Part shown: one piece after another, positions 10,370 through 18,837 of the stretch
Layout of the letters: each line of letters begins with the position of its first letter
Position numbering within the stretch: position 1 is the first letter of the stretch
Source of the DNA: Bin80 sp965215475
GTDB taxonomy: Bacteria; Bacteroidota; Rhodothermia; Rhodothermales; Bin80
Reading direction: 5' to 3'
NCBI GenBank assembly: GCA_965215475.1
Contig: OZ244061.1
Location: 2,790,001 to 2,854,000, forward strand
DNA length: 64,000 nucleotides
Program-made: the position numbers and the translations under genes
The notes under the pieces: generated by a model
The model's input: the letters and a program-made list of their open reading frames with translations, nothing else
Database searches by the model: none
What the model was told of the DNA's origin: nothing

Positions 10370-10702
10370 TAGTGCCTGCCCAAAAAGTAGATTTGTTGAA
10401 TCTTGAAAAAATAAATCCGTTTACCGACATCCAATCATAGATTTTTCATGTTGATCTTACCGATACTTGATCATTTTGGGGTGCGAATATTTTTCCGTAA
10501 TCAATCAGGTTCATCTCCAATTTTGCAAAAATCGCATTTCATCCAGTATACCGTACGATTCTGCCAAATCAGTCAGGGGATCTCAAAAAATGTTCACGCC
10601 TATTTTTTCACAAAAATTCGTCCCATGACTACAGAAAATGTCCACATAGAGAGTATTCAGAGCACTGTATGTCAAAAACAAGGGGTTTTTTGGCAGGCAC
10701 TA
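10370..10702. mobile_element. 333-bp MITE-like element sharing the ISNCY termini
   Basis: The left end at 10370 starts TAGTGCCTGCCCAAAAA. The right end, read inward from 10702 on the minus strand, starts TAGTGCCTGCCAAAAAACCC. The 11-bp core is identical to that of the ISNCY element two bases away. The interior is AT-rich and carries no transposase fragment that I recognise. A short non-autonomous derivative mobilised by an ISNCY transposase is the simplest reading. It could also be an internally deleted copy. Confidence 0.65.
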
Positions 10703-11070
10703 TATAGTCCCTTCTTATTCATCTCAACCTCCGATCTCTGTTAAATCGTCATCTTGCTGAGATTCGCAGCTTTTCTTTCTTCATCGTCGATATTTTCGGG
10801 TCAAATCCTGATTATTTTGGCTAAAAAGGTAGGCATGAAGACGCTGTTTATGTCCAAGTCTGGGTTGACGGTTCATCCATCGCAGGGAGATGATACACGA
10901 ACCTCTCATGCAACAGAATTTCCTGCTTTTTTCCGTTGGAATCCGGCTAACTACTATCATGGTAGTAGTTCGGCCCTTCAATCGCAGTCATGTATCGCAT
11001 ACCCAATCCTACCGTATGGACGCACCTCTCCTATACGTTGATGTTTCGGATTTTTTTTTTTGACTTGTAA
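10703..11070. other. Intergenic region with a small hairpin
   Basis: No recognisable gene. An 8-bp stem (AACTACTA / TAGTAGTT, 6-base loop) sits at 10949-10970 without a following T-run, so I do not call it a terminator. An 11-T tract lies near 11051. Confidence 0.4.
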
Positions 11071-11092
11071 AACCACCTCAGATGAGGTGGTT
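11071..11092 (-). terminator. Hairpin just beyond the IS1380-type transposase
   Basis: AACCACCTCA and TGAGGTGGTT form a perfect 10-bp stem around two bases, four bases after the transposase stop on the minus strand and followed by TTTT in that direction. It fits an intrinsic terminator of the mobile element. A protective transcription block is also possible. Confidence 0.5.
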
Positions 11093-11096
11093 GGCG

Positions 11097-12656
11097 TTAG
11101 ATATCGGGCAAGCCGTGCCACCGCAGTCGCAGAAGGTGATCCCAAAAACGGATCCATAGTTGCTCTGCCGACAGGGCGATAGAAAACGTAACGTAGCGAC
11201 TATGGCGTGCAAGGGTTGCACCGACTTTTAGTAGGTGGAGGCGAAAGGTGGTAATCTGCATGTGAGGGGTATGCTTTAGTTTGGAGTCTACCTCTGTACT
11301 GGCATCGGTGTTCTGCGTGTCATCCACCATCATCGTTTCCGTGTTGATCTTCAGAGATGTATCCTGATGAACTTCGGTGTCTGATGTGACAGGGCTACGC
11401 TCCACATTGGGCACCACCTCTGGTGCGATGAAGGCATCGACCAATATGCATGATCTGATACGCATAGAGAACCGATAGAAGACGCACGGCATTTTCTCTG
11501 CGAACCTCTCGTTCTTCCACTGTTTCAGGCTCCTGTTCACGGATGATCTTATGGCCTCTGTAGTGTTCCTTGGGACGTTCTGTGGATGACAGCATGACTT
11601 GATTGATCAACTCTTTGATTTCCCCCTGATGCTTTTCAGCCTTTCCACGCATCGCGTACATCTTCGCCAGTGCTTCCCCCGAATAGGTCTCTGCGTCAAG
11701 GTTGGTCAGCAAAAAGAAGTAGTCTTCATAGAGTTCAGCTGGACGAGGCCGTATGACCATCACGACCCGACGTGGACCATCCCAACTCTCCGCTTGATAC
11801 ATCAACTCAACATAGCCATAGGTATTCGGTGGACATCCTTTCCCATCAAAATAGGCTTCGGCCATCGCCTTTAACTTGTTGTTGCCCTTCAAGCGTGTCA
11901 CATAAAACAGGCCTGCGCTCTCTATATCCTCGTACACCTCAGGACTATTGAATCCCGCATCAAGGCGAAAAATGACACGATCCGCGGCATGTTTTTGAAC
12001 CTGCTCACCGATAGGAATCATGACCTTCTGACAGTTGGTCGCTTCCCGTTGCGTGCCTGAATGCTCCAAGGACATCCCCCGTTTCTCCACATGTCACAAA
12101 CAACGGCAAGAAGACGGTTCGCTTGTAATGACCATTATACTTGCATCCCAGTTGATGGCCATGGGCATCCACGGGCATGGCATCGACATCAAGGATGACT
12201 TCATCCAGACGTTCACCGCCGCTGCGTACGAGCCTATGCTCCATTCAGAAGACCCTTCTGCATCACCTCAACATTATCCGGTGCACCGAGAATGCTCCAA
12301 AAGCGTGACATCGTCGGTTGCGATGCCGGCTGGTTGGCTGGATCGACAACGGCTTCGCCCCGCTCCGTACGGAGAGCGACCCGTAATGCGGGGTCATTGC
12401 CCAGATCTTTACTGGACAAGTCCCATCCTTGCATCGTCGGCTGCAAAAGCAGATCCTCCATGGAGTGTGTGGTACGATAGGGATCCCGTGGATCATGGAG
12501 ATTGTCCACCAGATAGGGAAGAATACCTGTAGCTTCAATCAGCCCCCTCATAGATAGAGCCCCCGCATCGGAAGTCGTATGGTTGGTCGTGGATGCCTGC
12601 ACCAAAATAGAGTGGTTATAGGGGATCTGAACCTGTAAGTTTTGAGAGTCCGTCAT
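11097..12656 (-). pseudogene. IS1380-family transposase, frameshifted
   Basis: Reading from ATG 12656, four successive frames together give one transposase. The N-terminal piece (12656-12234) contains D-P-A-L-R-V-A-L and P-T-M-S-R-F. A piece to about 12005 carries D-V-D-A-M-P-V-D-A-H-G, the first catalytic Asp region. The next piece has R-L-D-A-G-F-N-S-P and the R-G-K-A-E motif region (Y-A-M-R-G-K-A-E). The C-terminal tail is H-S-R-Y-V-T-F-S-I-A. These motifs match the IS1380 DDE family. At least three frameshifts inactivate it. It sits directly to the left of the sterol locus. I could not define the element's terminal repeats. Confidence 0.85.
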
Positions 12657-13127
12657 GATTCACCTCCGGGGTGAAATTGGTGACGAAAAAACATCCATCT
12701 CAGACAATTGGAGCATGGATCCAAAGGATCCAATGGCAACAAAAATTTGAAATTGCGTGAAGATGCGTGAAACTATTATAGATAAAAAAAGCTCAAAATA
12801 CGTTTGACTTATCTCAACAATGGATTTTTTTCAATAAAAAAAGAGAAAAATGCCCTCTTGAAAAGAGAATTATCAAGGTTCTCCTTATCTTTGAAGGGGT
12901 GTTTGATCAGATGAGCAAATCTGAATCGTTCAAGCTGGGCTCAAATCGCAATTTGAGATGAATAAGGGGGGATAGTATGTGCAATTGTAATTGTACGCGT
13001 CTGTATGCTGATATGGGTTCTCTGCAAAAAGATCTGTTGAGTTGAAATTGCAGTTATCCTCAAAAGATTGGTCAGGAATGCTTGTGTGGTTGAGGTAGTT
13101 CTTGAAACATATATACATGTGCCTAAG
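12657..13127. other. AT-rich region upstream of the sterol locus
   Basis: Roughly 470 bp lie between the IS1380-type pseudogene and the promoter of the P450 gene. It contains a GGATCC-AAA-GGATCC repeat near 12717-12731 and a doubled GCGTGAA near 12755-12770. No gene was recognised. One missing end of the IS1380 element probably lies here. Confidence 0.45.
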
Positions 13128-13157
13128 TTGACACCGAGCCTCCCTCTATCCTATAAT
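13128..13157 (+). promoter_or_regulatory. Consensus -35/-10 promoter for the GPP34-P450 gene
   Basis: TTGACA at 13128-13133 and TATAAT at 13152-13157 are separated by 18 bp, a perfect match to both consensus hexamers of a housekeeping sigma-70 promoter. Transcription would begin near 13164-13166, which leaves about 27 nt of leader before ATG 13192 and makes the TTG at 13165 an unlikely start. Bacteroidota often use a different -33/-7 consensus, so a canonical promoter here may also signal foreign origin. Confidence 0.6.
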
Positions 13158-13191
13158 CCTATATTTGTCACCGCCATCATCAATAGAAACA

Positions 13192-15225
13192 ATGAGCACA
13201 AAGATTGATCCATCGGATATTAGTATTGCTGAGGAATTAGTGTTGCTTTTGCTGAACGAGACAACGGGCTACTTAGATATACCTCCAGGCTGGGAGTTGT
13301 ATTGTGTGATGGCAGGGGCAGCAATTGCAGAGTTGACTCTTCAGGGACGAATTGATACAGACATCAACACGCTTTATGTTGTTGATGAAACACCGACCGG
13401 AGACAAAATTCTTGATTCACTGCTCAAAGAAATTACAGAATCTGAAAAGGTTCGTGACACACAGTATTGGATTGAGCGAAATACGCGCAGGAGTGATGAA
13501 ATCATTTCTGAAGCATTGAAAAGCTTGGTAGGCCGGAATATTCTAGTTCAGGAAGCGGGGTCATTTTTTGGACTCAATCGTGCGATTTCACGAACAGGAA
13601 ACTACTCAGATGATGATTTGAATATTCGAAGGGAGGCAAGGACAAGAATCAGGGACGTGATCTTGATAGACTCGATTCCAGATCCACGGGATGCGATCTT
13701 GGTGGCTCTGATGCATGCATGTAAAGGGTTCGTCGCTCCCTTAATTAATGCTGAAGATTACGAAGATAAGCAGGACAGGATTGAGCTAATCTCGAAACTA
13801 GATCTTGTCGGACGAACGGTTGCTACTGCTGCCAAAGAGACCGCAATCCAACTGGGGCGGGTGACCATCAGTACGAAGCCAATTCCAAAGGTTCGGATCA
13901 AAGATTTTTTGGGAAGTCAAGCTTGGCGTAGCGGGCTAGTTCCAAAAGGAGCACATGAGCTGTATAAAAGGTATGGGGCTGTCATGAAACTCCCCTTCAA
14001 GTTGAAGGGGAAAACGGCATATGCTATGATGGGAGCACAGGCAAATCAATGGCTCCACAAAAATTCAAGGTATTACCTACGTAGTAAAGAATATATCAGA
14101 AATCTTGAAGAATTTTACGGTGCTTCGGTCTGTTTACCGGGTGCAGATGGTGCGGATCATTACAAAATACGTAGAGCAATGAGCAAGCATTATGCTCGTT
14201 CTGTTATTGGTAACCGGCTCCCAGAGTTACATAAATGCATCATCTCATCTCTCAGAGAATGGGATGAAAATTCTGTCGTTCCGATGAGTTCTGTATTCAA
14301 GAAATATGTGGGACCTCAGATGATGCTATTGGGATATAGCTTGAATGAATGTGATTTCGTGAATGAGTTGATGGAATTCCAACATCGTGCACTATTGGTG
14401 AAGGGAGGAAATGTATTGCCAAATTTTATGCTATATACCCCCAAAATGAGGCGTTATAGAAAGTACATAGATCAATTCAAAGAATTAGTCATTACGTCAC
14501 ATACGCCAGGGCAGCGTAAAGGAGAACCAATCAATTGGGCGGATGGGATTATTGATATTCACAGGAGTGAGCCTCAATTCATGACCGAGTCAGATTTAGC
14601 TTGGTCATTTTGCTCAAACATGCTAGTCAATATTTATGTGGGATCAGCAATTGCTCTTGCGGTTCATTGTATGTTGAAAAACCCGGATGTACATGAGCAA
14701 ATCTATAAGGAGGCTGAAAAACTCTACGGAAACGGACGCATGCCAACAGAGCAAGATTATTGTCCCAGAAATTCAGATGTAACCATACGAACGATCATGG
14801 AAGCAACTCGCATGTATCCGGTCACAGGGGTACAGGTTCGAGGAGTCGTGAATCAATTTATATATGATGGCTATGAGGTTCCCTCTGGATCAATTCTACT
14901 TATCATTCAAACCGCAACAAACTATGATGAAACGCTATTCAAGGATCCTGAAAAGTTTGACATTGACCGTTATCTACCGGAACGTGCAGAGCATAAACAA
15001 CCTGGAGCCTATAGCACTTACGGGGTAGGTCCCCACGCATGTTTGGGACAGCGTTTTCATGAATTGCAGTTGGCCGTCAACCTTATGCTTATCACCTATT
15101 ATTGTGACTTGGAGTTAGTGTCCGAGCGCAAGCAATTGAAAGTGAACCCCATTCCAACAGCCACACCCCGAAAAAACGTTAAAATGCGGATTCGTGGATT
15201 CAGGAATCCGTTGCCCAATGCATGA
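13192..15225 (+). CDS. GPP34 (GOLPH3-like) domain fused to cytochrome P450
   Basis: The product is 677 residues from ATG 13192; an upstream in-frame TTG at 13165 is disfavoured by the promoter position. Residues 10-220 match GPP34/GOLPH3: E-E-L-V-L-L-L-L-N-E-T-T-G-Y, A-G-A-A-I-A-E-L-T-L-Q-G-R-I, P-T-G-D-K-I-L-D-S-L-L and D-P-R-D-A-I-L-V-A-L. In eukaryotes this domain binds phosphatidylinositol 4-phosphate at Golgi membranes. From about residue 230 the chain is a P450, with ExxR at E537-R540 and haem ligand Cys617 in Y-G-V-G-P-H-A-C-L-G. The I-helix (about 473-490) lacks the usual A/G-G-x-D/E-T acid-alcohol pair and shows V-G-S-A-I-A-L instead. Placement beside sterol genes suggests a sterol or triterpene substrate. 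The GPP34 half may act as a membrane or lipid tether, which is inference. Confidence 0.85.
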   Translation: MSTKIDPSDISIAEELVLLLLNETTGYLDIPPGWELYCVMAGAAIAELTLQGRIDTDINTLYVVDETPTGDKILDSLLKEITESEKVRDTQYWIERNTRRSDEIISEALKSLVGRNILVQEAGSFFGLNRAISRTGNYSDDDLNIRREARTRIRDVILIDSIPDPRDAILVALMHACKGFVAPLINAEDYEDKQDRIELISKLDLVGRTVATAAKETAIQLGRVTISTKPIPKVRIKDFLGSQAWRSGLVPKGAHELYKRYGAVMKLPFKLKGKTAYAMMGAQANQWLHKNSRYYLRSKEYIRNLEEFYGASVCLPGADGADHYKIRRAMSKHYARSVIGNRLPELHKCIISSLREWDENSVVPMSSVFKKYVGPQMMLLGYSLNECDFVNELMEFQHRALLVKGGNVLPNFMLYTPKMRRYRKYIDQFKELVITSHTPGQRKGEPINWADGIIDIHRSEPQFMTESDLAWSFCSNMLVNIYVGSAIALAVHCMLKNPDVHEQIYKEAEKLYGNGRMPTEQDYCPRNSDVTIRTIMEATRMYPVTGVQVRGVVNQFIYDGYEVPSGSILLIIQTATNYDETLFKDPEKFDIDRYLPERAEHKQPGAYSTYGVGPHACLGQRFHELQLAVNLMLITYYCDLELVSERKQLKVNPIPTATPRKNVKMRIRGFRNPLPNA

Positions 15226-15492
15226 ATAAAATGATTCTGCAGATTACTTCATGGACTCCAATCAGGCCAAGAATTGTAGGGATTTGTCCCTTGAGATCAT
15301 CCTTTCTCCCTGCCATCACTTAACTATGGAGTAAGCTCGTGCCCGTCTGGCAGATACACACATACGAATAACGGTTTCGAGATTTTTGTGTATATTAAAT
15401 TGATTTTCTGGGCCAAAACCAAGAATTAGATTTTAACCCATTTACTATTGGGAGGTGAAAAAGCGGGTGATCATTGACAGATATAAACGAAA

Positions 15493-16584
15493 ATGCCTAG
15501 TAGTACATTAGGGGATGGGAGTGATAGCGGTTCATCGCAAGCACCGGTTTTTTTGACGGGCGCAGCGGGGCATGTGGGTGCTAATTTGGTGCGCCGACTT
15601 CTGAGAGATAATGTGCGAGTTCGGGTCTTGCTACGTCGAGAAGACAATAATGAATCAGTGGAAGGCTTAGAGGTGGAACGTTTCTACGGTGATATTCGAG
15701 ATCTAGATGCGACTCGACGTGCGATGGAAGGTTGCTCAGGCGTCTATCATGTTGCAGCCAAGGTTTCCACGATTGAAGGCAATCGTGCGCATCGCAGGGA
15801 AATATTTGAATGTAATGTTGTGGGGACCCGCAATGTTTTACAAGCTGCCCGGGATGTGAAAGCAGGACGAGTAGTTGTAACGGGATCTTTCAGCGCGGTC
15901 GGGTACGATTTGGACAATCCGTCTGCTCCGAGTAATGAAAATATGTTGTTCTACCCCATGGAGCGTATGATGCCCTATGAGCGTAGCAAATCACTGGTTG
16001 AACTTGAGTGTTGGAAGGCCGCTGCGAGAGGGCAGGATGTAATTGTCGCAACATGTTGCGCAGTCATCGGAGGTCATGACTACTTACCCTCGCGAATGGG
16101 GAGAACTTTGTGTGACCATACGAAAGGTAAAATCCGAGCATATGTAGATGGCGGGTTTGACTTTGTCGCGGTACGAGATATTGTAGAAGGGCATATCCTG
16201 TGTATGCATAAAGGACGCTCAGGGGAGAAGTATATTTTTAGTAGTGAGTATAAGACGATAAATGAAATCCTAGATTTGTTTGAGGAAGTAACCGGAATTC
16301 GCCGATCAAGTCGACGAATTCCCTCAAAAGCAATGCTAATTTTTTCCGAGATCGCAAGCTTTTACCTGAGCAAGTTCCATCCAAAGGTCCCTCAGCGGTT
16401 CACGCCTGGCGCCATCCGCTTGTTGCGACAATGCCGTCATGCAGATACCACCAAAGCAAGACAAGAACTTGGGTATCAGCCGACGACGATTCTCGATGCA
16501 ATACATGATGCATACGCGTTTCATTGTGAACGAAATGCAATTACAAATCCACGCGCGAAACCTCCGCGTACGAGTCACGAATAA
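15493..16584 (+). CDS. SDR-family 3-beta-hydroxysteroid dehydrogenase/C-4 decarboxylase (SdmB-like)
   Basis: This 363-residue extended SDR has a Rossmann motif T-G-A-A-G-H-V-G at 22-29 and a catalytic Y162-x-x-x-K166 (P-Y-E-R-S-K). It resembles NSDHL/ERG26-type enzymes that oxidise the 3-hydroxyl and decarboxylate the C-4 carboxylated sterol. In Methylococcus capsulatus, SdmB of this type works with the Rieske oxygenase SdmA, and an SdmA-like gene follows after 27 bp. The gene starts a tight five-gene run (15493-23662). An in-frame stop at 15484-15486 fixes the ATG at 15493. A GGAGGTGA Shine-Dalgarno-like sequence at 15451 is too far away to serve this start. Confidence 0.85.
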   Translation: MPSSTLGDGSDSGSSQAPVFLTGAAGHVGANLVRRLLRDNVRVRVLLRREDNNESVEGLEVERFYGDIRDLDATRRAMEGCSGVYHVAAKVSTIEGNRAHRREIFECNVVGTRNVLQAARDVKAGRVVVTGSFSAVGYDLDNPSAPSNENMLFYPMERMMPYERSKSLVELECWKAAARGQDVIVATCCAVIGGHDYLPSRMGRTLCDHTKGKIRAYVDGGFDFVAVRDIVEGHILCMHKGRSGEKYIFSSEYKTINEILDLFEEVTGIRRSSRRIPSKAMLIFSEIASFYLSKFHPKVPQRFTPGAIRLLRQCRHADTTKARQELGYQPTTILDAIHDAYAFHCERNAITNPRAKPPRTSHE

Positions 16585-16611
16585 TCAAAGCCTAAAAAAA
16601 ATCAAGATAAA

Positions 16612-17733
16612 ATGAGCCATACTCAACCCATACTTGATGCACCTCCAGCGCAGAGTCGCCCCCCTCTCTTTGATGAAGGAGGGAATTTACGCCAACAGGC
16701 ACGCTCTGCGGGTTTGGACCCCAATTATTGGTATGCAGTGGAGGAAGTAAACCAGGTTAAGCCGGGCACTGCGACAGAAATTATTTTCTGGAAGCGTTCC
16801 ATTGCCCTTTATCGTGGAGAGGATGGGACCTTTCGTGCACTGGAAAACCGCTGTCTACATCGCCAACTCAAACTTTCGATTGGAAATGTAGAAGGATGTA
16901 ACCTAGTGTGTGAATATCATGGATGGGAATATAATGGAGAGGGACGTGTTGTGGGAATCCCAGATCTCTTCGGGCGGAAAAAGGTCCCAAAACTTGGAAT
17001 TAGAAGCTATCCAGTGAAGGTTCGTTACGGCTTGGTCTGGTTGTTTCCTGGAGATCCAGAATTAGCAGAATCGCGTCAGATCCCCGATATTCCTGAGCTT
17101 GAAGGGCCCAAACGGTGGGCTTGCGTACCACTGAGTATGACTTGCGCGGCACATCATTCAATGGTGATAGATAATGTGAGCGATTTTTCTCATGCCTACC
17201 TACATCGTAAGTATCGGCCGTTTGATGGTGCAGAATTGCTTCGAAACGAAACGATCGGTGATAATGTGCACCTAGCATACAATACAAAAGTAGGGCGAGG
17301 TCGAATTTCCGGGCTATTTGTTGAGCACGATCGGATTGATACGAATCACATGGAACTGTGCTACGAATATCCTTATCAATGGTCAAATACCGACGAAGAG
17401 ATTAAGCACTGGCTATTCGTACTTCCAATAGATGAGCGTACGACTCGTGCATTTTTCTTGTTCTATTTTAAGTCTTTAAAGATTCCATTTTTGCCGGTAC
17501 GTATCCCTCGATGGGCAATGATCTCGGTTTTGAAGATCGCAAATCGTAAGCTGATCAGTCCGTTACTTTCGGAGGATCGGGTTGCAGTGGAGGCAGAGCA
17601 GGATGGTTATGAAAAATACTGGGAAGCTTCTCCGATTGAGGTCAACCCGGTGGTGCGATCTTTCCAGAAAGTAACCGTACGGAAGTGGCAGGAATATTTG
17701 GCACAAAAAAACGGTAGTGCAGAAAGCAGCTGA
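16612..17733 (+). CDS. Rieske-type oxygenase, putative sterol C-4 demethylase (SdmA-like)
   Basis: This 373-residue protein has a Rieske [2Fe-2S] site C81-L-H83 ... C100-E-Y-H103. A mononuclear iron site follows in D-N-V-S-D-F-S-H-A-Y-L-H (D191, H194, H198). The C-terminal catalytic domain is of the family that includes sterol/cholesterol 7-desaturases and the bacterial C-4 demethylase SdmA. The SdmB-like gene immediately upstream makes C-4 methyl oxidation the most likely role. A 7-desaturase or another steroid hydroxylation is the alternative. The next gene begins 2 bp after the stop. No reductase partner is encoded nearby. Confidence 0.87.
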   Translation: MSHTQPILDAPPAQSRPPLFDEGGNLRQQARSAGLDPNYWYAVEEVNQVKPGTATEIIFWKRSIALYRGEDGTFRALENRCLHRQLKLSIGNVEGCNLVCEYHGWEYNGEGRVVGIPDLFGRKKVPKLGIRSYPVKVRYGLVWLFPGDPELAESRQIPDIPELEGPKRWACVPLSMTCAAHHSMVIDNVSDFSHAYLHRKYRPFDGAELLRNETIGDNVHLAYNTKVGRGRISGLFVEHDRIDTNHMELCYEYPYQWSNTDEEIKHWLFVLPIDERTTRAFFLFYFKSLKIPFLPVRIPRWAMISVLKIANRKLISPLLSEDRVAVEAEQDGYEKYWEASPIEVNPVVRSFQKVTVRKWQEYLAQKNGSAESS

Positions 17734-17735
17734 GA

Positions 17736-18830
17736 ATGCCTGAAGTGCAGTCTATGATAGCCTCATTATCGGTTACCTCTTTGATTGAGGCGGTAGCTAT
17801 ATCTGTGGGGTTCGTTCTATTTTTGTTTTTAGGTTCAATTGCCTTGCCGGGTCGTGTCCTTCAAGGGCCGAAAGTTAATGGGAAAGTGCCCACGTATAAA
17901 CTGAATGGGTTTTTGCTCTTTCTGTTAACGATGGCTGGAGCAGGTGTTGTGCAGTTCACGGGTCTGTTTTCTCTTTCCATACTACAGACCCATTTCGCAG
18001 CACTATTCGTTGTGGCAAATCTATTTTCATTTATACTTTCGGGCTGGCTTCATTGGCGAGGAGTCCATGCAGAAGGTGCTCCCCAGGGGTTTTGGCAAAA
18101 ATATTTCTATGGTGCAGAGCACAGCCCTGAATGGTTTGGGGTGAATTTGAAACTATTCAGCTATCGCCCATCGCTCATTGGTTTGGCACTGTTCAATGTA
18201 TCCTTTGCTGTTGCACAGTATGAGGCGGATGGCCAACTTAGCTTAGCGATGATGCTATATCAAGGATTTACCTTCCTGTATGTGTTGAATTATTTCCAGT
18301 TTGAGTACGGTATGATTCATACCTGGGATCTGATTAGCGAACGCTTCGGTTGCATGTTGATCTGGGGAGACTATGTATTGGTGCCATTCTTTTATTCGAT
18401 CTCTGGATGGTGGTTGCTTTATGCATCACCAACACTTTCTCCCTTTGCCGCTGTGTCCCTCGTTTTACTGTTTGTATTCGGTTTCTGGCTTTTTCGTGGG
18501 GCGAACCAGCAAAAACACCGCTTTAAGCGTAATCCTGAGATCTCAATCTGGGGAAAACCTGCCCAAACACTTGGAGGCCGTCTGTTAGTTTCTGGTTTTT
18601 GGGGTATTGGACGGCATCTGAATTACACGGGGGAGATTTGCATATATTTCTGCTTTGCCTTTACGACCGGCTTTACATCTTGGATTCCATATATTTTGCC
18701 CATGTGGTTGGCAGGATTATTATGGCATCGTTCACGACGTGACGAGCGTCGCTGTAGTGCGAAGTATGGAGAATTATGGAGTCAATATAAACGGCGTGCA
18801 CGGTTTGCAATGATCCCGTTCATCTATTAA
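17736..18830 (+). CDS. Sterol reductase of the ERG4/ERG24 family (probable delta-14 reductase)
   Basis: This 364-residue polytopic membrane protein has about nine hydrophobic segments. Family signatures are F-Y-G-A-E-H-S-P-E-W-F-G near 125, S-G-F-W-G-I-G-R-H-L-N-Y-T-G-E near 290, and the C-terminal H-R-S-R-R-D-E-R-R-C, K-Y-G-E-L-W-S-Q-Y ending in P-F-I-Y. These match ERG24/LBR/DHCR7/ERG4 enzymes, which reduce sterol double bonds with NADPH. The gene stands 7 bp before CYP51, whose product carries a delta-14 double bond, so C-14 reduction is the favoured role. A delta-7 or delta-24(28) reductase cannot be excluded from sequence alone. It is translationally packed with its neighbours. Confidence 0.87.
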   Translation: MPEVQSMIASLSVTSLIEAVAISVGFVLFLFLGSIALPGRVLQGPKVNGKVPTYKLNGFLLFLLTMAGAGVVQFTGLFSLSILQTHFAALFVVANLFSFILSGWLHWRGVHAEGAPQGFWQKYFYGAEHSPEWFGVNLKLFSYRPSLIGLALFNVSFAVAQYEADGQLSLAMMLYQGFTFLYVLNYFQFEYGMIHTWDLISERFGCMLIWGDYVLVPFFYSISGWWLLYASPTLSPFAAVSLVLLFVFGFWLFRGANQQKHRFKRNPEISIWGKPAQTLGGRLLVSGFWGIGRHLNYTGEICIYFCFAFTTGFTSWIPYILPMWLAGLLWHRSRRDERRCSAKYGELWSQYKRRARFAMIPFIY

Positions 18831-18837
18831 CGATATT

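Noticed and set aside
10949..10970. Hairpin as terminator or attachment site
   Set aside because: 8-bp stem without T-run, no gene ends nearby and no second copy.
15475..15480. TTGACA just before the SdmB-like gene
   Set aside because: It is only 13 bp upstream of the start codon, with no room for a -10 element and leader.
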